The notes: a model not told the origin generated them from the sequence alone. 64,000 bases of DNA from an uncultured Alphaproteobacteria bacterium (GCA_903822175.1 CAIJOB010000018.1:43903-107902); one strand, 5' to 3'. Shown: positions 26,125 to 35,309, counted from the first letter of the stretch. Translations and numbers: made by a program.

Positions 26125-27084
26125 TTAGCGGTCCGGCCTGAGCACCTTGTCGATGAAGGTCACCGAGCGGGGCCAGCTCGCCTGCCGGGCGGCCCGGTTG
26201 CCCTCAAGCGTGCCCCCAAGTTCGAGCCAGCCGGCGGCGGTCGCAGCGTCTGGGTTCCAGCTTCCGCCAAACACGGCGTGGCCGGCGTCGGCGTATTCCA
26301 GCAGTTCGACCGGCGGCTTGAAGCGCCTGGCCGTCAGGCGCGCGGCCACTTGCTCGGCCATGGGGCACGAGGGCCAAAGGGTGTCGGACTTGCCGCAGAC
26401 CAACATCACCGGAACGGCGATGCGCTCGACGGGGATGACCGCGTCGGGGTGCTGGTCGAGCGCCTTGAGGCCCTTGGCGTAGAGGTCGAAGACCGAGGTG
26501 AACGGGCCGCCGTAGGGCAGGTATGGAAGCGGCTTGCCGCCGAGCGTGAAGGTGGACGGCGGATCGCCCGAGGTGTGGCTGATGCCGGGCCAGACGACGC
26601 CGGTCGGCATGGTCGCCACCACGACCTTGATCCGCCGATCATGCGCCGCGACCGCGAGCGCCACCTCGCTGCCGATGGATCCGCCTTCCAGGCCGATCCG
26701 CCGCGGGTCGACGCCTGGCTGGGCGCCCAGCCAGTCGACGGCTGTCCTGAAGTATTCCAGCGGGATCAGGCCGAGGTCCTTCGGCAGCCCCGGCGCGTCG
26801 AAATAGGCCAGCTGCAGCGTGACATAGCCGTGCTGGGCGAGCAGCCGGGCGTCACGCGCCGCCGCTGCGCCCAGGCCCCCTTCCGAGCCGCCCAGCACGA
26901 TCACGGCGGGCGTCCGGCCCTTGGCGTCGGCGGGCACGTAGAGGTCGGCGACCAGGCCGTTTGCGGTGACGTGGGTCCGCACCGGTTCCGCCCCAGGCGC
27001 CGCGTGGCTCAGCGCCAGCGAAGGCCAAGCGACGGCAAACACCATGCCGGCCACGGCGGTGGCGGCCCCTATCCACTTTCGCAT
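26125..27084 (-). CDS. BAAT/acyl-CoA thioesterase-type alpha/beta hydrolase, secreted
   Basis: A 319-residue alpha/beta hydrolase with a signal peptide (residues 1-27). It resembles the C-terminal domain of bile acid-CoA:amino acid acyltransferase/acyl-CoA thioesterases: PAVIVLGGSEGGLG, YFRTAVDWLGAQPGVDPRRIGLEGGSIGSEVAL (nucleophile Ser in GGSIG near residue 138), CGKSDTLWPSCPM and HAVFGG. The natural substrate is unknown; an exported member is more likely an esterase or peptidase-like hydrolase than a CoA thioesterase. It is convergent with the hybrid kinase. Confidence 0.8.
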   Translation of the reverse strand: MRKWIGAATAVAGMVFAVAWPSLALSHAAPGAEPVRTHVTANGLVADLYVPADAKGRTPAVIVLGGSEGGLGAAAARDARLLAQHGYVTLQLAYFDAPGLPKDLGLIPLEYFRTAVDWLGAQPGVDPRRIGLEGGSIGSEVALAVAAHDRRIKVVVATMPTGVVWPGISHTSGDPPSTFTLGGKPLPYLPYGGPFTSVFDLYAKGLKALDQHPDAVIPVERIAVPVMLVCGKSDTLWPSCPMAEQVAARLTARRFKPPVELLEYADAGHAVFGGSWNPDAATAAGWLELGGTLEGNRAARQASWPRSVTFIDKVLRPDR

Positions 27085-27315
27085 GACATCCCATCTTGCG
27101 GCTTACGAACTGTCGGCCGAACCTGTTTCGCCCGGCGCCCCAACACAAATGAATTGTCGGTAGGGTTGCGAGGCCGACGCTGCGGCGCGCAGCGAAGGCG
27201 GGGCGTCAAAAATGTGCAGCTTACCCGTGGGGCGAGACGCGCTAGGCATGGCGCGAGCGCCGCGCGAACGTTGTTCGCCCACGAGCAACTGACGCCCCGG
27301 CGCAAGGGGCTAGCG

Positions 27316-28254
27316 ATGAGGACGAGGATTTCAGCCGGCGTGGCGCTGTGCGCCGCCGCGATCGCCTGCGCAGCCGCCGCCGGACCCGCGCCCAAGGGCC
27401 AGCGGCCGACGCTGGAGGGAACCTGGACCGCCAACTTCGTGCTGGTCATGGAAGCGCCGGACAAGACGCCGGATCTCGTGGTGTCTGCGAGCCAGGCCAA
27501 GCTGGTCGCGGCCGCCGAGGAGAAGGCCATGTCGGACTTCTTCTCCATGGCCCTCGATCCCGAGGTGCCGGACTTGATGGCCAAGGTGGAGGGCCTGCCG
27601 GTCGTGCGCGGCCAGTTCCGCACCCGCGCGTTGGTCCAGCCCGCCGGGGGAAAGCTGCCCTACACGCCCGCCGCGCGGAAGGAGGTCGACTCTACCGAAG
27701 CGCCGCCGGAGGTGCTGGACAATCCCGAACAGCGTCCCAACGGCGAGCGTTGCCTGGTGGGGCTCGGCCAGCCGCCGATCGCGAGCTTCAATTTCGAGAA
27801 CGTCCTGCAGCTCATCCGCACCCGCGACTCGGTGGCGATCCATACCGAATACGGCGACGACCTGCGCGTCGTGCCGATTACCGACAAGCACGGGCCCAAG
27901 GCGCTCTGGGGCCGGATGGGCGACAGCATCGGCCGCTGGGAGGGCGACACCCTGGTCGTCGAGACCGTGGGCCAACCCGACGACGACCGGTTCCGGCTCG
28001 CCCCCTTCCTGATCGTGTCCGGCGAGGCGATCGTGGTCGAGCGCTTCACGCCGGTCTCGGACCGGGAACTTCTCTACCAATTTACGGTGATCGATCCGAA
28101 GGTCTTCACCGCCCCGTGGATGGCCGAGTTCTCCTGGTACCGGACGACCAGGCCGATGTACGAGCACGCCTGCCACGAAGGGAACTATTCCCTCCCCAAC
28201 ATCCTGGCCGGCGCCCGGCATGAGGAAGCGGTCCGCGCGGCGGCGGGACGCTGA
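27316..28254 (+). CDS. secreted hypothetical protein with WEGDTLVVET motif
   Basis: A 312-residue exported protein from the ATG at 27316. A signal peptide spans residues 1-22. The mature part contains LEGTWTANF near the start and the motif GRWEGDTLVVETVG about two-thirds along, with FSWYRTTRPMYEHACHEGNYSLPN near the end. These motifs occur in a large family of uncharacterised secreted proteins of proteobacteria and acidobacteria. The open frame runs far upstream (from 25804), but that part is antisense shadow. Function unknown. Confidence 0.78.
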   Translation: MRTRISAGVALCAAAIACAAAAGPAPKGQRPTLEGTWTANFVLVMEAPDKTPDLVVSASQAKLVAAAEEKAMSDFFSMALDPEVPDLMAKVEGLPVVRGQFRTRALVQPAGGKLPYTPAARKEVDSTEAPPEVLDNPEQRPNGERCLVGLGQPPIASFNFENVLQLIRTRDSVAIHTEYGDDLRVVPITDKHGPKALWGRMGDSIGRWEGDTLVVETVGQPDDDRFRLAPFLIVSGEAIVVERFTPVSDRELLYQFTVIDPKVFTAPWMAEFSWYRTTRPMYEHACHEGNYSLPNILAGARHEEAVRAAAGR

Positions 28255-28334
28255 CGTCTGGGACAAGAGCAGGCTAGAAGAAGTTCCTGGGTTGTGGTTT
28301 AATGTACATCGTAAATCAAAGGCTGGAGAGCGGC

Positions 28335-29225
28335 ATGCGGCGATTGATCGTGACGGGACTGATGGCGGCGCTTGCGCTGAGCGCCCTGCCCCTGGCGGCA
28401 GACGCCAAGGCGACCGGCCATCCGGACATCCCCGCGGCGGTCTTCACCGACCCGCCGGCCGACAAGGCCCATCCGGCGCGGATGGAGGTGCTGCACATCC
28501 CGTCGGGCGGGGTGGAGATCAATGGCGTGGCCTACCTGGCCTCTGGCGCTGGCGTCCATCCCACGGTGGTGCTGCTGCACGGCCTGCCGGGCAATGAGAA
28601 GAACCTGGACCTGGCGCAGGCGATCCGCCGCGCCGGCTGGAACTGCGTGACGTTCAACTACCGCGGATCTTGGGGCAGCCCGGGGACCTACAGCTTCCGC
28701 GGCAACCTCGCCGACACGAAAGCGGTGCTGGCTTATGTCCGCGATCCTGCCAACGCCGCGAAGTTCGGCATCGACACCAGGAAGCTGGTCCTGGCGGGCC
28801 ACAGCATGGGCGGCGGCGTCACCGCGGTGACCGCCGGCGGCGATCCGGGACTGGCCGGGGCCGTGATGATCTCCTCGGCGGACCTGGGCTTCCTCGCCCA
28901 CGCCCCGCTCGCCACGCGCCTGCAAACCGCGCGGGAGAATATGGAGACCCTGGCGGGGGTGACGCCGGAGAGCCTGGCCGCCGAACTGGGGACCCTGGGC
29001 GACGCAAGCTTCGCCGCCGCCGCGCCCGGGCTCGCGAAGATGCCGCTGCTCATCCTGACCTCGGACGACGGCCTGGCGCCCATGTCTGACGCGCTGGCGG
29101 CGAACCTGCGCAAACGCGGCGACACGCAACTGACCACGATCCACGAGGCCACCGACCACAGCTGGAGCGGGAAACGCATCGCGTTGGAAGCGGCGGTGAT
29201 CCGGTGGCTGCAGGGGTTGAAGTAA
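28335..29225 (+). CDS. secreted alpha/beta hydrolase
   Basis: About 296 residues from the ATG at 28335; an ATG at 28302 would add 11. The signal peptide precedes a prolyl-oligopeptidase-like/esterase fold: PTVVLLHGLPGNEKN (oxyanion region), TFNYRGSWGSPG, the nucleophile elbow LAGHSMGGG and a C-terminal ATDHSWSGKRI supplying His. It should be a periplasmic esterase or peptidase. It lies 80 bp after the WEGDT protein and may be co-transcribed. Confidence 0.85.
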   Translation: MRRLIVTGLMAALALSALPLAADAKATGHPDIPAAVFTDPPADKAHPARMEVLHIPSGGVEINGVAYLASGAGVHPTVVLLHGLPGNEKNLDLAQAIRRAGWNCVTFNYRGSWGSPGTYSFRGNLADTKAVLAYVRDPANAAKFGIDTRKLVLAGHSMGGGVTAVTAGGDPGLAGAVMISSADLGFLAHAPLATRLQTARENMETLAGVTPESLAAELGTLGDASFAAAAPGLAKMPLLILTSDDGLAPMSDALAANLRKRGDTQLTTIHEATDHSWSGKRIALEAAVIRWLQGLK

Positions 29226-29251
29226 AAAGAGCCCGGGATGAGCGGAATCTC

Positions 29252-29677
29252 TTACGCCCCCGCTTCGGTCTCGCGGCGGCGGTAGAGGCGGATGTCGCCC
29301 TGGGCGACCTGGCGGAAGCGGGCGAGGTAGATCGGCCCGGCCGCCATCAAGACGCCGGCCATGCCGCCGAACATGTGGGCCGGCGACAGCTCCTGGCCGG
29401 AGAAGCAGGGCGCGACGCCGACGCCCAGCACCACCCACATGGCCACCATGGCGATGTCGCCCCTGCGCACGAACGGCAGCACCCCATAGGCGCCGCAGGT
29501 GGCGCCGTAGAAGGCCAGCAGATCGACGAACGGCTTGTCGGAAATCACGCTGGCGCGCATCGACAGCGGCGCGACCAAGATCACGACGCAGGTCAGCACG
29601 ACCAGGGCCGAAACCAGCCGCATCATCCGAAACGGCGCGGCGGCGATCGCCAGGATCTGAGGTTCGCGGTCTTTCAC
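29252..29677 (-). CDS. hypothetical four-helix membrane protein
   Basis: A 141-residue protein with four hydrophobic segments (about residues 20-38, 50-68, 75-90 and 98-117) and a basic C-terminus (DIRLYRRRETEAGA). It starts at a GTG at 29677; an ATG is available internally. It is convergent with the alpha/beta hydrolase. No family recognised. Confidence 0.6.
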   Translation of the reverse strand: MKDREPQILAIAAAPFRMMRLVSALVVLTCVVILVAPLSMRASVISDKPFVDLLAFYGATCGAYGVLPFVRRGDIAMVAMWVVLGVGVAPCFSGQELSPAHMFGGMAGVLMAAGPIYLARFRQVAQGDIRLYRRRETEAGA

Positions 29678-29760
29678 AGCAGCGTCACTACCGCTTAGCC
29701 TCTCAATTCACGGTGAATTTTCGTGGTTATCGAGTGCTGAACCGGCGCCAACCCCAGGTT

Positions 29761-30135
29761 TCAATCCAGGCGCTTTGCAAACATCATGCGGTGGCCGGCG
29801 GGCGTGGCCACGCCCAGCTCGCGCATCCCCCAGCGCTTGTCGGCCGGACCGGAGAGCACGATCGCCCCGCGCGCAAGGATGGCCGCGGCATAGGCGTCGA
29901 CATCTTCAAGCGTGAAATAGCCAAAGTAGCTGTGCGACCCGAGCGCCGCGGGCGCCAGGTCGTCGGCGCATTCGCCCAGCATCACCCGATAGCCATCGAG
30001 GCTGAGGAACAGCCAGCCGTCTGGGCTCTCCAACGCCTCGAACCCCAGCACGCCGCACCAATAGGCCTGCGCTTCGATGAGGCTCGGAACGGCGAGCACG
30101 AACTGGGCCGAGACCACCTTCGGCTGACCGGTCAT
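29761..30135 (-). CDS. VOC (glyoxalase/bleomycin resistance) family protein
   Basis: A 124-residue protein with the paired beta-alpha-beta-beta-beta layout of the vicinal oxygen chelate superfamily: SLIEAQAYWCGVLGFEALE, GWLFLSLDGYRVMLGE, YFTLEDVDAYAAAILARGA and WGMRELGVATPAGHRMMFA. VOC proteins act as isomerases, dioxygenases or antibiotic-binding proteins; several of the metal-binding positions are not obvious here. Substrate unknown. Confidence 0.85.
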   Translation of the reverse strand: MTGQPKVVSAQFVLAVPSLIEAQAYWCGVLGFEALESPDGWLFLSLDGYRVMLGECADDLAPAALGSHSYFGYFTLEDVDAYAAAILARGAIVLSGPADKRWGMRELGVATPAGHRMMFAKRLD

Positions 30136-30211
30136 GGGCTCGCCTCGCCTCCTGGACGGCGCCGCATGGCGCTTGCCGAGAGCCTAGCCGGCTCTGTAGG
30201 GGTGGTCACCC

Positions 30212-30406
30212 ATGGCCCACACGACCGACATCGCCGTCTATCAGAAGCTCATCGAGATCGCCGATGAGCTGGACGAAATGTCGGCCCAAGGCGCGAGCCT
30301 GGTCGGTGACGTCGCCCTGGAGACCGCCTCGCGCAACGTCCGCGGCATGGCGACGGTGATCTACAAACACATCATGGCCGAAGCCGACCCGCGGCTGGAC
30401 AGCTAG
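30212..30406 (+). CDS. small hypothetical protein
   Basis: A 64-residue, mostly helical soluble protein (YQKLIEIADELDEMSAQGASLVGDVALETASRNVRGM). It has a plain ATG start and normal coding bias, and sits between a divergent VOC gene and a convergent secreted protein. Not recognised. Confidence 0.6.
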   Translation: MAHTTDIAVYQKLIEIADELDEMSAQGASLVGDVALETASRNVRGMATVIYKHIMAEADPRLDS

Positions 30407-30414
30407 GCGCTAGC

Positions 30415-30756
30415 TCAGCCCTGCGGCGCAGCCTTCTGCGCTTCGGCGAGCTCGGCGCCGATCTTGGCGAGGGCTTCGGGCGTCACGCCCCGAATGTGCG
30501 GGTCATGCTCCAGGCCGGCCAGGCTGACGCCGCCGAACATGCCGCCGACATCGGGATCCGACATCATCCGGTCGGCGAAGCCCGGCAGGTGCTTGTCGAT
30601 GATCGGGCGCGTGCGGGCGTCGAGGACGAGTTCGCGCAGCGGGCTGTCGACGCTGAGCAGCTTGGCCGGCGCGGCCGGCGCCGGCTGAGGCGTCTGGGCG
30701 AACGCCGGAGCGGCGATGACGAACAGGGCGAGCGCGGCGAGCGCGGATTTCAGCAT
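30415..30756 (-). CDS. small secreted hypothetical protein
   Basis: A 113-residue protein with a signal peptide (MLKSALAALALFVIAAPAFA, cleavage near residue 20). The Pro/Ala linker leads to a helical domain containing SPLRELVLDARTRPIIDKHLPGFADRMMSDPDVGGM. This pattern of a short domain naming residues that resist or direct helical packing recurs in alphaproteobacterial secreted proteins near glycosidases. The ATG at 30756 follows GGAGGG and is preferred to the longer frame from 30987. Confidence 0.7.
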   Translation of the reverse strand: MLKSALAALALFVIAAPAFAQTPQPAPAAPAKLLSVDSPLRELVLDARTRPIIDKHLPGFADRMMSDPDVGGMFGGVSLAGLEHDPHIRGVTPEALAKIGAELAEAQKAAPQG

Positions 30757-30908
30757 GGCGGGGTCCCTCCGGCCGGAAGGCTGGCACGGGCGGCGGCGAC
30801 GCCAAAGTGAAGCTTTGGAAAGGCGCCGGATCGACTGGATTTTAGAACCCTGCCTTGCCAGGGCTTCAGAACCCGCCAGGATGACCGGCGGGAAACGGGG
30901 AAGCACAG

Positions 30909-31367
30909 ATGAAGTCCTGGATGATGGCGGCGATGGCCGCAGGCGTGGCGCTGAGCGCGGGCGTGGCCTTTGCAGAAGGACCGCCACCCGAGCTGAAGCC
31001 GCACAAGGTGGATGGCGCGGGCCTGAACGTCATGGACCTGGAGGCGCAGAAGGCCTGGTACTCGGCCAAGCTCGGCATGACGCTGACCAACACCATCAAG
31101 GCGGCGGACGGCAGCCCCCGCGAATATATCATGGGCTATGGGAGCGGACCGGACGCGGCGATCGTCGCGCTGCTCAAGTCGCCGGCGCGCCAGCCCGGGC
31201 CTAACGCCATGGGCCGCATCATCCTGGGCGTGCCCAACGCCAAGGGCCTGGCCGACTGGCTGGAGACCCAGGGCGTCAAGGCGCGCACGGTGATCCCGAA
31301 CGCGGCCTATTTCATCGCCGACCCGGAGGGGAACGCGATCGAGCTCTACACGCCGCCCAAGCCCTAG
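30909..31367 (+). CDS. secreted VOC family protein
   Basis: A 152-residue VOC-fold protein with a signal peptide (residues 1-22): DGAGLNVMDLEAQKAWYSAKLGMTL, REYIMGYGSGPDAAIVALL, GRIILGVPNAKGLADWLETQG and FIADPEGNAIELYTPP. The terminal Glu in IELY is the usual metal ligand. An exported VOC protein is less common than a cytosolic one. The ICMT-like gene follows 20 bp downstream, probably in the same operon. Confidence 0.85.
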   Translation: MKSWMMAAMAAGVALSAGVAFAEGPPPELKPHKVDGAGLNVMDLEAQKAWYSAKLGMTLTNTIKAADGSPREYIMGYGSGPDAAIVALLKSPARQPGPNAMGRIILGVPNAKGLADWLETQGVKARTVIPNAAYFIADPEGNAIELYTPPKP

Positions 31368-31386
31368 GGCCGGAGCGCGACGGGCG

Positions 31387-31950
31387 ATGGGCCCCAACCA
31401 CTATATGCCGCTCTTGCTGGTCGGCCTGATGATGGCCGTGGAGGCCTATGCCGGCCGCCGGCGGCGTGAGGCGGCGGATCGGCGCGACAACGGCAGCCTC
31501 TTCGTCATCGTCCTGCTGCAGGGCGGGGCCTTTTTCACGGCTTTCTCGCTGTGGGCCGCGGGCCATCCGCCGCCGCCGAGGCTGGGCGTCTGGGCGCTCT
31601 GGGCGGGACCTCTCGTCGCCGTCTTCGGCGCGGCCCTGCGCGTCTGGGCCGTCCATACGCTTGGCCAGTACTTCACCTATGTCGTGCACGTGAGCGGCGA
31701 CCAGAAGGTGGTCGACACCGGCCCGTACCGCTGGCTTCGCCATCCCTCCTATACGGGCGGGGCGCTGGAGGGGATCGGCATCGGGCTTTCCCTGCGCTAC
31801 GGCCTGGGCCCCGTCATCGTCGGCGGCGGCATGCTGGCCAGCTACCTGATCCGCATCGCGGTGGAGGAGAAGGCGCTGGCTGAGGGCATCGGCGAGCCCT
31901 ACCGGGCCTACATGACCCGCACCAAGCGCCTGATCCCGTTCGTCTGGTGA
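31387..31950 (+). CDS. isoprenylcysteine carboxyl methyltransferase (ICMT)-family membrane protein
   Basis: A 187-residue integral membrane protein with four to five hydrophobic segments and the ICMT/PEMT signature: DTGPYRWLRHPSYTGGALEGIGIGLSL followed by a C-terminal VEEKALAEGIGEPYRAYM. These bind S-adenosylmethionine in the membrane and methylate lipid-like or small hydrophobic acceptors. Bacteria lack prenylated CAAX proteins, so the acceptor is unknown. It is flanked closely by the secreted VOC gene and a small membrane protein. Confidence 0.85.
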   Translation: MGPNHYMPLLLVGLMMAVEAYAGRRRREAADRRDNGSLFVIVLLQGGAFFTAFSLWAAGHPPPPRLGVWALWAGPLVAVFGAALRVWAVHTLGQYFTYVVHVSGDQKVVDTGPYRWLRHPSYTGGALEGIGIGLSLRYGLGPVIVGGGMLASYLIRIAVEEKALAEGIGEPYRAYMTRTKRLIPFVW

Positions 31951-31957
31951 GGACGCC

Positions 31958-32356
31958 ATGACCCCGTTCCTCCACGACGAGCAGAACCCCTTCGCGCGCA
32001 CCAGCGCCTGGCCGACCATGCCCCAGGCCCCGCTGCGGGTGGCCCGCGCGCGGACGGTGCTGGGAATGGGAGTCGAGGCCTTCGAAGCTGACGAGCCGCG
32101 CGTGGTCCCCGCACCGGTCGAGCCAGAGACGGCCCCGATTATCATGGCGTCGATCGTCGCCGCGCCAGGCCGACGCCCAGAGCTGCGCCTGACCCCGCTG
32201 ATCGCCGCCGCGGCGGTGGGCGCGGGCGGACTCCTGACGCTGTTCCTGCTGATCGGGATCGGGCCGGACCCGCTGCCCGCCACGGCTCCAGCCGCCCAGT
32301 CCTCGGCGCTCGCGGTCGGCGAGCTGGTCGGCCAGGCGGCCGCGCCGAAACCCTAA
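31958..32356 (+). CDS. hypothetical single-pass membrane protein
   Basis: A 132-residue protein with a Pro/Ala-rich N-terminal region of about 70 residues and one hydrophobic segment near residues 78-100 (LIAAAAVGAGGLLTLFLLIGIG). A short Ala-rich tail follows. It starts 7 bp after the ICMT-like gene with GAGGACGCC before the ATG, so it is likely co-transcribed. Function unknown. Confidence 0.65.
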   Translation: MTPFLHDEQNPFARTSAWPTMPQAPLRVARARTVLGMGVEAFEADEPRVVPAPVEPETAPIIMASIVAAPGRRPELRLTPLIAAAAVGAGGLLTLFLLIGIGPDPLPATAPAAQSSALAVGELVGQAAAPKP

Positions 32357-32445
32357 ACGGCGCCTGAACAGCCGCGTTCGGATCAGGTTCAGAGCGCCTG
32401 CGACATTCTGGGGTCCTCGACACCTTCAAGGAGGAGGAACCCACC

Positions 32446-32973
32446 ATGAAACATCTGCTCTACGCCGCCGTGGCGCTGGCCTGCGTGGCCGCCCCGATGG
32501 CCGCGTCCGCCCAGCCGACCGAACGCCAGGACGACCGGCGCGAACTCAACGAAGACCGCCGCGACCTGAACCACGACCGCCGCGCCGCCGAGCGGGATGG
32601 CCGCGTCGGCCCGGGCGAACAAGCCCAGCTCAACCGCGACCACCGCGAGCTCAACCAGGACCGCCGCGACCTGCGCTACGACCGCGCCCGCGCCGACAGC
32701 TGGCGGGGCCGGACCGAGTGGCGCGACTTCCACGGCGTGCGCCCCGGCATGTGGTTCGCCCCCGGCTACGGCTATCGCCCGGTCAGCCACTTCGGCTGGC
32801 GCCGCGGGACCTACGTCCCGGTCGGCTATCGCGGCTACTACGTGCAGGACTGGGGTTACTACGGCCTGCGTCCGCCGCCCCCCGGCTACCGCTGGATCTA
32901 CGCCGACGGCAACTTCGTGCTGATGGCCGCCGCCACCGGCCTGATCGCCGACCTGGTGATCCACGGGTACTAG
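32446..32973 (+). CDS. RcnB-like secreted protein
   Basis: A 175-residue exported protein with a signal peptide (residues 1-22) and a very charged repeat-like region ([23 protein letters not shown], then [17 protein letters not shown]). A C-terminal RcnB-type domain follows ([30 protein letters not shown]). RcnB of E. coli is a periplasmic modulator of Ni/Co homeostasis; most relatives are uncharacterised. The ribosome-binding site is AAGGAGGAGG. A GC hairpin follows the stop. Confidence 0.82.
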   Translation: MKHLLYAAVALACVAAPMAASAQPTERQDDRRELNEDRRDLNHDRRAAERDGRVGPGEQAQLNRDHRELNQDRRDLRYDRARADSWRGRTEWRDFHGVRPGMWFAPGYGYRPVSHFGWRRGTYVPVGYRGYYVQDWGYYGLRPPPPGYRWIYADGNFVLMAAATGLIADLVIHGY

Positions 32974-32981
32974 CGACTGAG

Positions 32982-33006
32982 GCCCTCTCCCTTCGCGGGA
33001 GAGGGC
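32982..33006 (+). terminator. perfect GC hairpin after the RcnB-like gene
   Basis: GCCCTCTCCC pairs perfectly with GGGAGAGGGC around the loop TTCGC. No T-run follows, so it may slow or stabilise transcript ends rather than terminate by itself. Its arms resemble the outer arms of the larger intergenic palindromes in this window. Confidence 0.45.
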
Positions 33007-33060
33007 TTACGCCGCGCCCGGCTCCCGCCTAAACTCCCCCGCAAATCAAAGGGGGATGCG

Positions 33061-33654
33061 ATGCGCCGGACGTCACTGCTGATCACGAGCCTGGTGCTGG
33101 CCTGCGCGCTCCCCGCCCTCGCCCAGACCCCGCCCGGCTCCGACCCGGCGATCCCGCCCGCGCCCAAGCCCGCGCCGACGATGGTGGGCCCGATCCCGCC
33201 GATCCTGGCGCCCGGGCGCGTGCTGCTGGGGACCAAGGATGTCATGCGCCACATCGTCAATCCGGCGGCGGAGGCCTTCTGGGCCCGCAGCGGCGAGGTG
33301 GACGACGAGGGCGGCGCCCACGACCGCGTCTCCAAGGACGACGAGAACTGGAAGATCACGCTGGATAGCGCCGCCCAGATGGTCGAGGCCGGCAACCTGT
33401 TGCAGATGGAAGGCCGCGCCCGCGACCCCAACGGGCCCTGGATGAAGTACGCGATCCAGCTGACCAACGCGGGCCTGGCCGGCATGACCGCGGCCCAGGC
33501 CAAGAACCACGACAAGACCAACGACGCCGGCAGCGCCATGTACGACGCCTGCTACGGCTGCCACGGCCGCTACATCGTCCGGCCCAAGGACAGCCTCTAC
33601 ACGCACGACATCGACAAGGACCTGAAGGACGCGGGCGTGAAGCCGCCGAAGTAG
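33061..33654 (+). CDS. secreted cytochrome c-like heme protein
   Basis: A 197-residue exported protein (signal peptide residues 1-22) with a single late heme-attachment motif CYGCH near residue 163, followed by GRYIVRPKD. The body is helical and includes DVMRHIVNPAAEAFWARSGEVDDEGG. It shares length, motif placement and the VNP-x-A-x-x-FW/LWA-x-SG pattern with the lipoprotein at 43114, so the two are paralogs of a cytochrome c'-like family. The heme partner and electron donor are unknown. It precedes the serine hydrolase by 32 bp. Confidence 0.78.
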   Translation: MRRTSLLITSLVLACALPALAQTPPGSDPAIPPAPKPAPTMVGPIPPILAPGRVLLGTKDVMRHIVNPAAEAFWARSGEVDDEGGAHDRVSKDDENWKITLDSAAQMVEAGNLLQMEGRARDPNGPWMKYAIQLTNAGLAGMTAAQAKNHDKTNDAGSAMYDACYGCHGRYIVRPKDSLYTHDIDKDLKDAGVKPPK

Positions 33655-33686
33655 CGGCCAAGAAAACCAAGCACGGGGAAACGAAC

Positions 33687-34952
33687 ATGCATCTGGACCG
33701 CAGAGGCCTGATGGCCGCCGGCGCCGCGTTTGCGGGCGCCTCGCTGATCGGGCGCGAGGCCTTCGCCGACATCGCGCTGTCGCCGCCGGAGAGCGTCGGG
33801 TTTTCCAGCGCTGGCCTGGCGAAACTCAACGCCGCCATGCACGGCCTGGTGGACGACCAGAAGCTGGCGGGCGTGACCACGCTCGTCGCGCGGCACGGCA
33901 AGGTCGTGCACTTCGACGCCTACGGGAAACGCGATCTCGACAGCGGCGCGCCGATGCAGAAGGACACCATCTTCCGCATCGCCTCGATGACCAAGCCGAC
34001 CATCGGCATCGCCATGATGATGCTGTGGGAACAGGGCAAGTGGAAGCTGACCGACCGGCTGGATCACCACATCCCCGAGTTCAAGAACCTCAAGGTCAAG
34101 GCCAAAGACGGCTCCGTGCAGGACCTGAAGACGCCGCAGACCATGGCCCAGGTGATGAGCCACACGGCGGGCTTCGGCGTGCTCGCCGACTACGCGCCGC
34201 TGAACTTCGGCCGCGGCAACCTGCAGGGGATGATCGACACGCTCGCGAAGATGCCGCTCTACAGCCAGCCGGGGACCGATTGGGCCTATGGGCCCTGCGT
34301 CGATATCCAGGGCTACATCGTCCAGAAGCTCAGCGGCCAGACGCTGGATGTGTTCATGCAGGAGCACCTCTTCGGGCCGCTCGGCATGGCCGACACCGGT
34401 TTCTGGGTGGCCCGCGAAAAGGTCGGCCGGATCGCCAAGATCAACACCTACAAGGACGGCAAGATCGTCTCCGCGCCGACGCCTCCGGGCGGCGGGCGTG
34501 ACCCGTCGACCAAGCCCAGCTTCCTCTCCGGCTCCGGCGGCCTCTCCTCCACCACCGAGGACTACTGGAAGTTCTGCCAGATGGTGCTGAACGGCGGCAT
34601 CGCGAACGGCCGACGCTATGTGAAGGCCGACACCGTCAAGCTGATGCGCAATTCGGTGCTGCAGCCGGGCGTCATGGTCGATCTCTACGGCCCCGACCAG
34701 CCGGGCGTCGGCTTCGGCCTCGACTTCGCGGTGATCGAGGACCCGTCCAAGGTGCCGACCCTGCAGGGCAAGGACACCTTCTATTGGGGCGGGGCCTTCG
34801 GGACCTGGTTCTGGATCGACCCGACCAACGACGTGATCTTCGTCGGCATGATCCAGAACCTGAACGGCTCGGTCCCCACCGGCGGCACGCCCCAGGTGCG
34901 GGTGATCACACCGCAGCTGACCTACACGGCGCTCACCGACCCGAAGAAATAG
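33687..34952 (+). CDS. serine hydrolase, beta-lactamase/esterase class C family, Tat-exported
   Basis: A 421-residue enzyme with a twin-arginine-like leader (DRRGLMAAGAAFAGASL) and the class C beta-lactamase/EstB fold. The nucleophile motif S-x-x-K is IASMTKP near residue 98, the YGP tyrosine motif occurs in WAYGPCVDIQGYIV, and the third element lies around YWGGAFGTWFWIDP. Such proteins are mostly esterases or D-amino peptidases rather than antibiotic-resistance enzymes. It is followed at once by a DUF3147 protein. Confidence 0.88.
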   Translation: MHLDRRGLMAAGAAFAGASLIGREAFADIALSPPESVGFSSAGLAKLNAAMHGLVDDQKLAGVTTLVARHGKVVHFDAYGKRDLDSGAPMQKDTIFRIASMTKPTIGIAMMMLWEQGKWKLTDRLDHHIPEFKNLKVKAKDGSVQDLKTPQTMAQVMSHTAGFGVLADYAPLNFGRGNLQGMIDTLAKMPLYSQPGTDWAYGPCVDIQGYIVQKLSGQTLDVFMQEHLFGPLGMADTGFWVAREKVGRIAKINTYKDGKIVSAPTPPGGGRDPSTKPSFLSGSGGLSSTTEDYWKFCQMVLNGGIANGRRYVKADTVKLMRNSVLQPGVMVDLYGPDQPGVGFGLDFAVIEDPSKVPTLQGKDTFYWGGAFGTWFWIDPTNDVIFVGMIQNLNGSVPTGGTPQVRVITPQLTYTALTDPKK

Positions 34953-34958
34953 GGCGTC

Positions 34959-35309
34959 ATGCTCTATCTGATCCTCAAGGCCGTGATTTCCGGGGTGATC
35001 ATCGCCATCGTCTCGGAGACCGCCAAACGCTGGCCGGGCGCCGGCGCCCTGATCGCCTCCCTGCCGCTGATCTCGATCCTGGGGATGATCTGGCTGTGGC
35101 GCGATACGGGCGATCCGGCGCGCATGGAAGCCCATGTGGGGGCGACCTTCTGGTACGTCCTGCCGTCCCTGCCGATGTTCCTCTTGATGCCGGCCCTGAT
35201 GAAGCGCGGCGTGCCGTTCTGGGCGGCCCTGGGCGCGGGCTGCGTCGTGACCATCGCCCTCTACCTCGGCATGACCGCCGTGGGGCCGCGGTTCGGGCTG
35301 AAGCTCTAG
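34959..35309 (+). CDS. DUF3147 family membrane protein
   Basis: A 116-residue protein with four hydrophobic helices and the family signature WPGAGALIASLPLISILGMIWLWRDT near the N-terminus. It starts 6 bp after the serine hydrolase stop. Its end overlaps the stop of the convergent MgtE-N/CBS gene by four bases. Function unknown for the family. Confidence 0.85.
   Translation: MLYLILKAVISGVIIAIVSETAKRWPGAGALIASLPLISILGMIWLWRDTGDPARMEAHVGATFWYVLPSLPMFLLMPALMKRGVPFWAALGAGCVVTIALYLGMTAVGPRFGLKL

Noticed and set aside
27264..27278. GCGAAC-GTT-GTTCGC inverted repeat as a possible SOS box
   Set aside because: The alphaproteobacterial SOS box is a direct GTTC-N7-GTTC repeat; this one is inverted with a 3-bp spacer.
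25804..27315. N-terminal extension of the frame ending at 28254
   Set aside because: This part is antisense to the BAAT-type gene and in the shadow of the kinase; the signal peptide at 27316 marks the true start.
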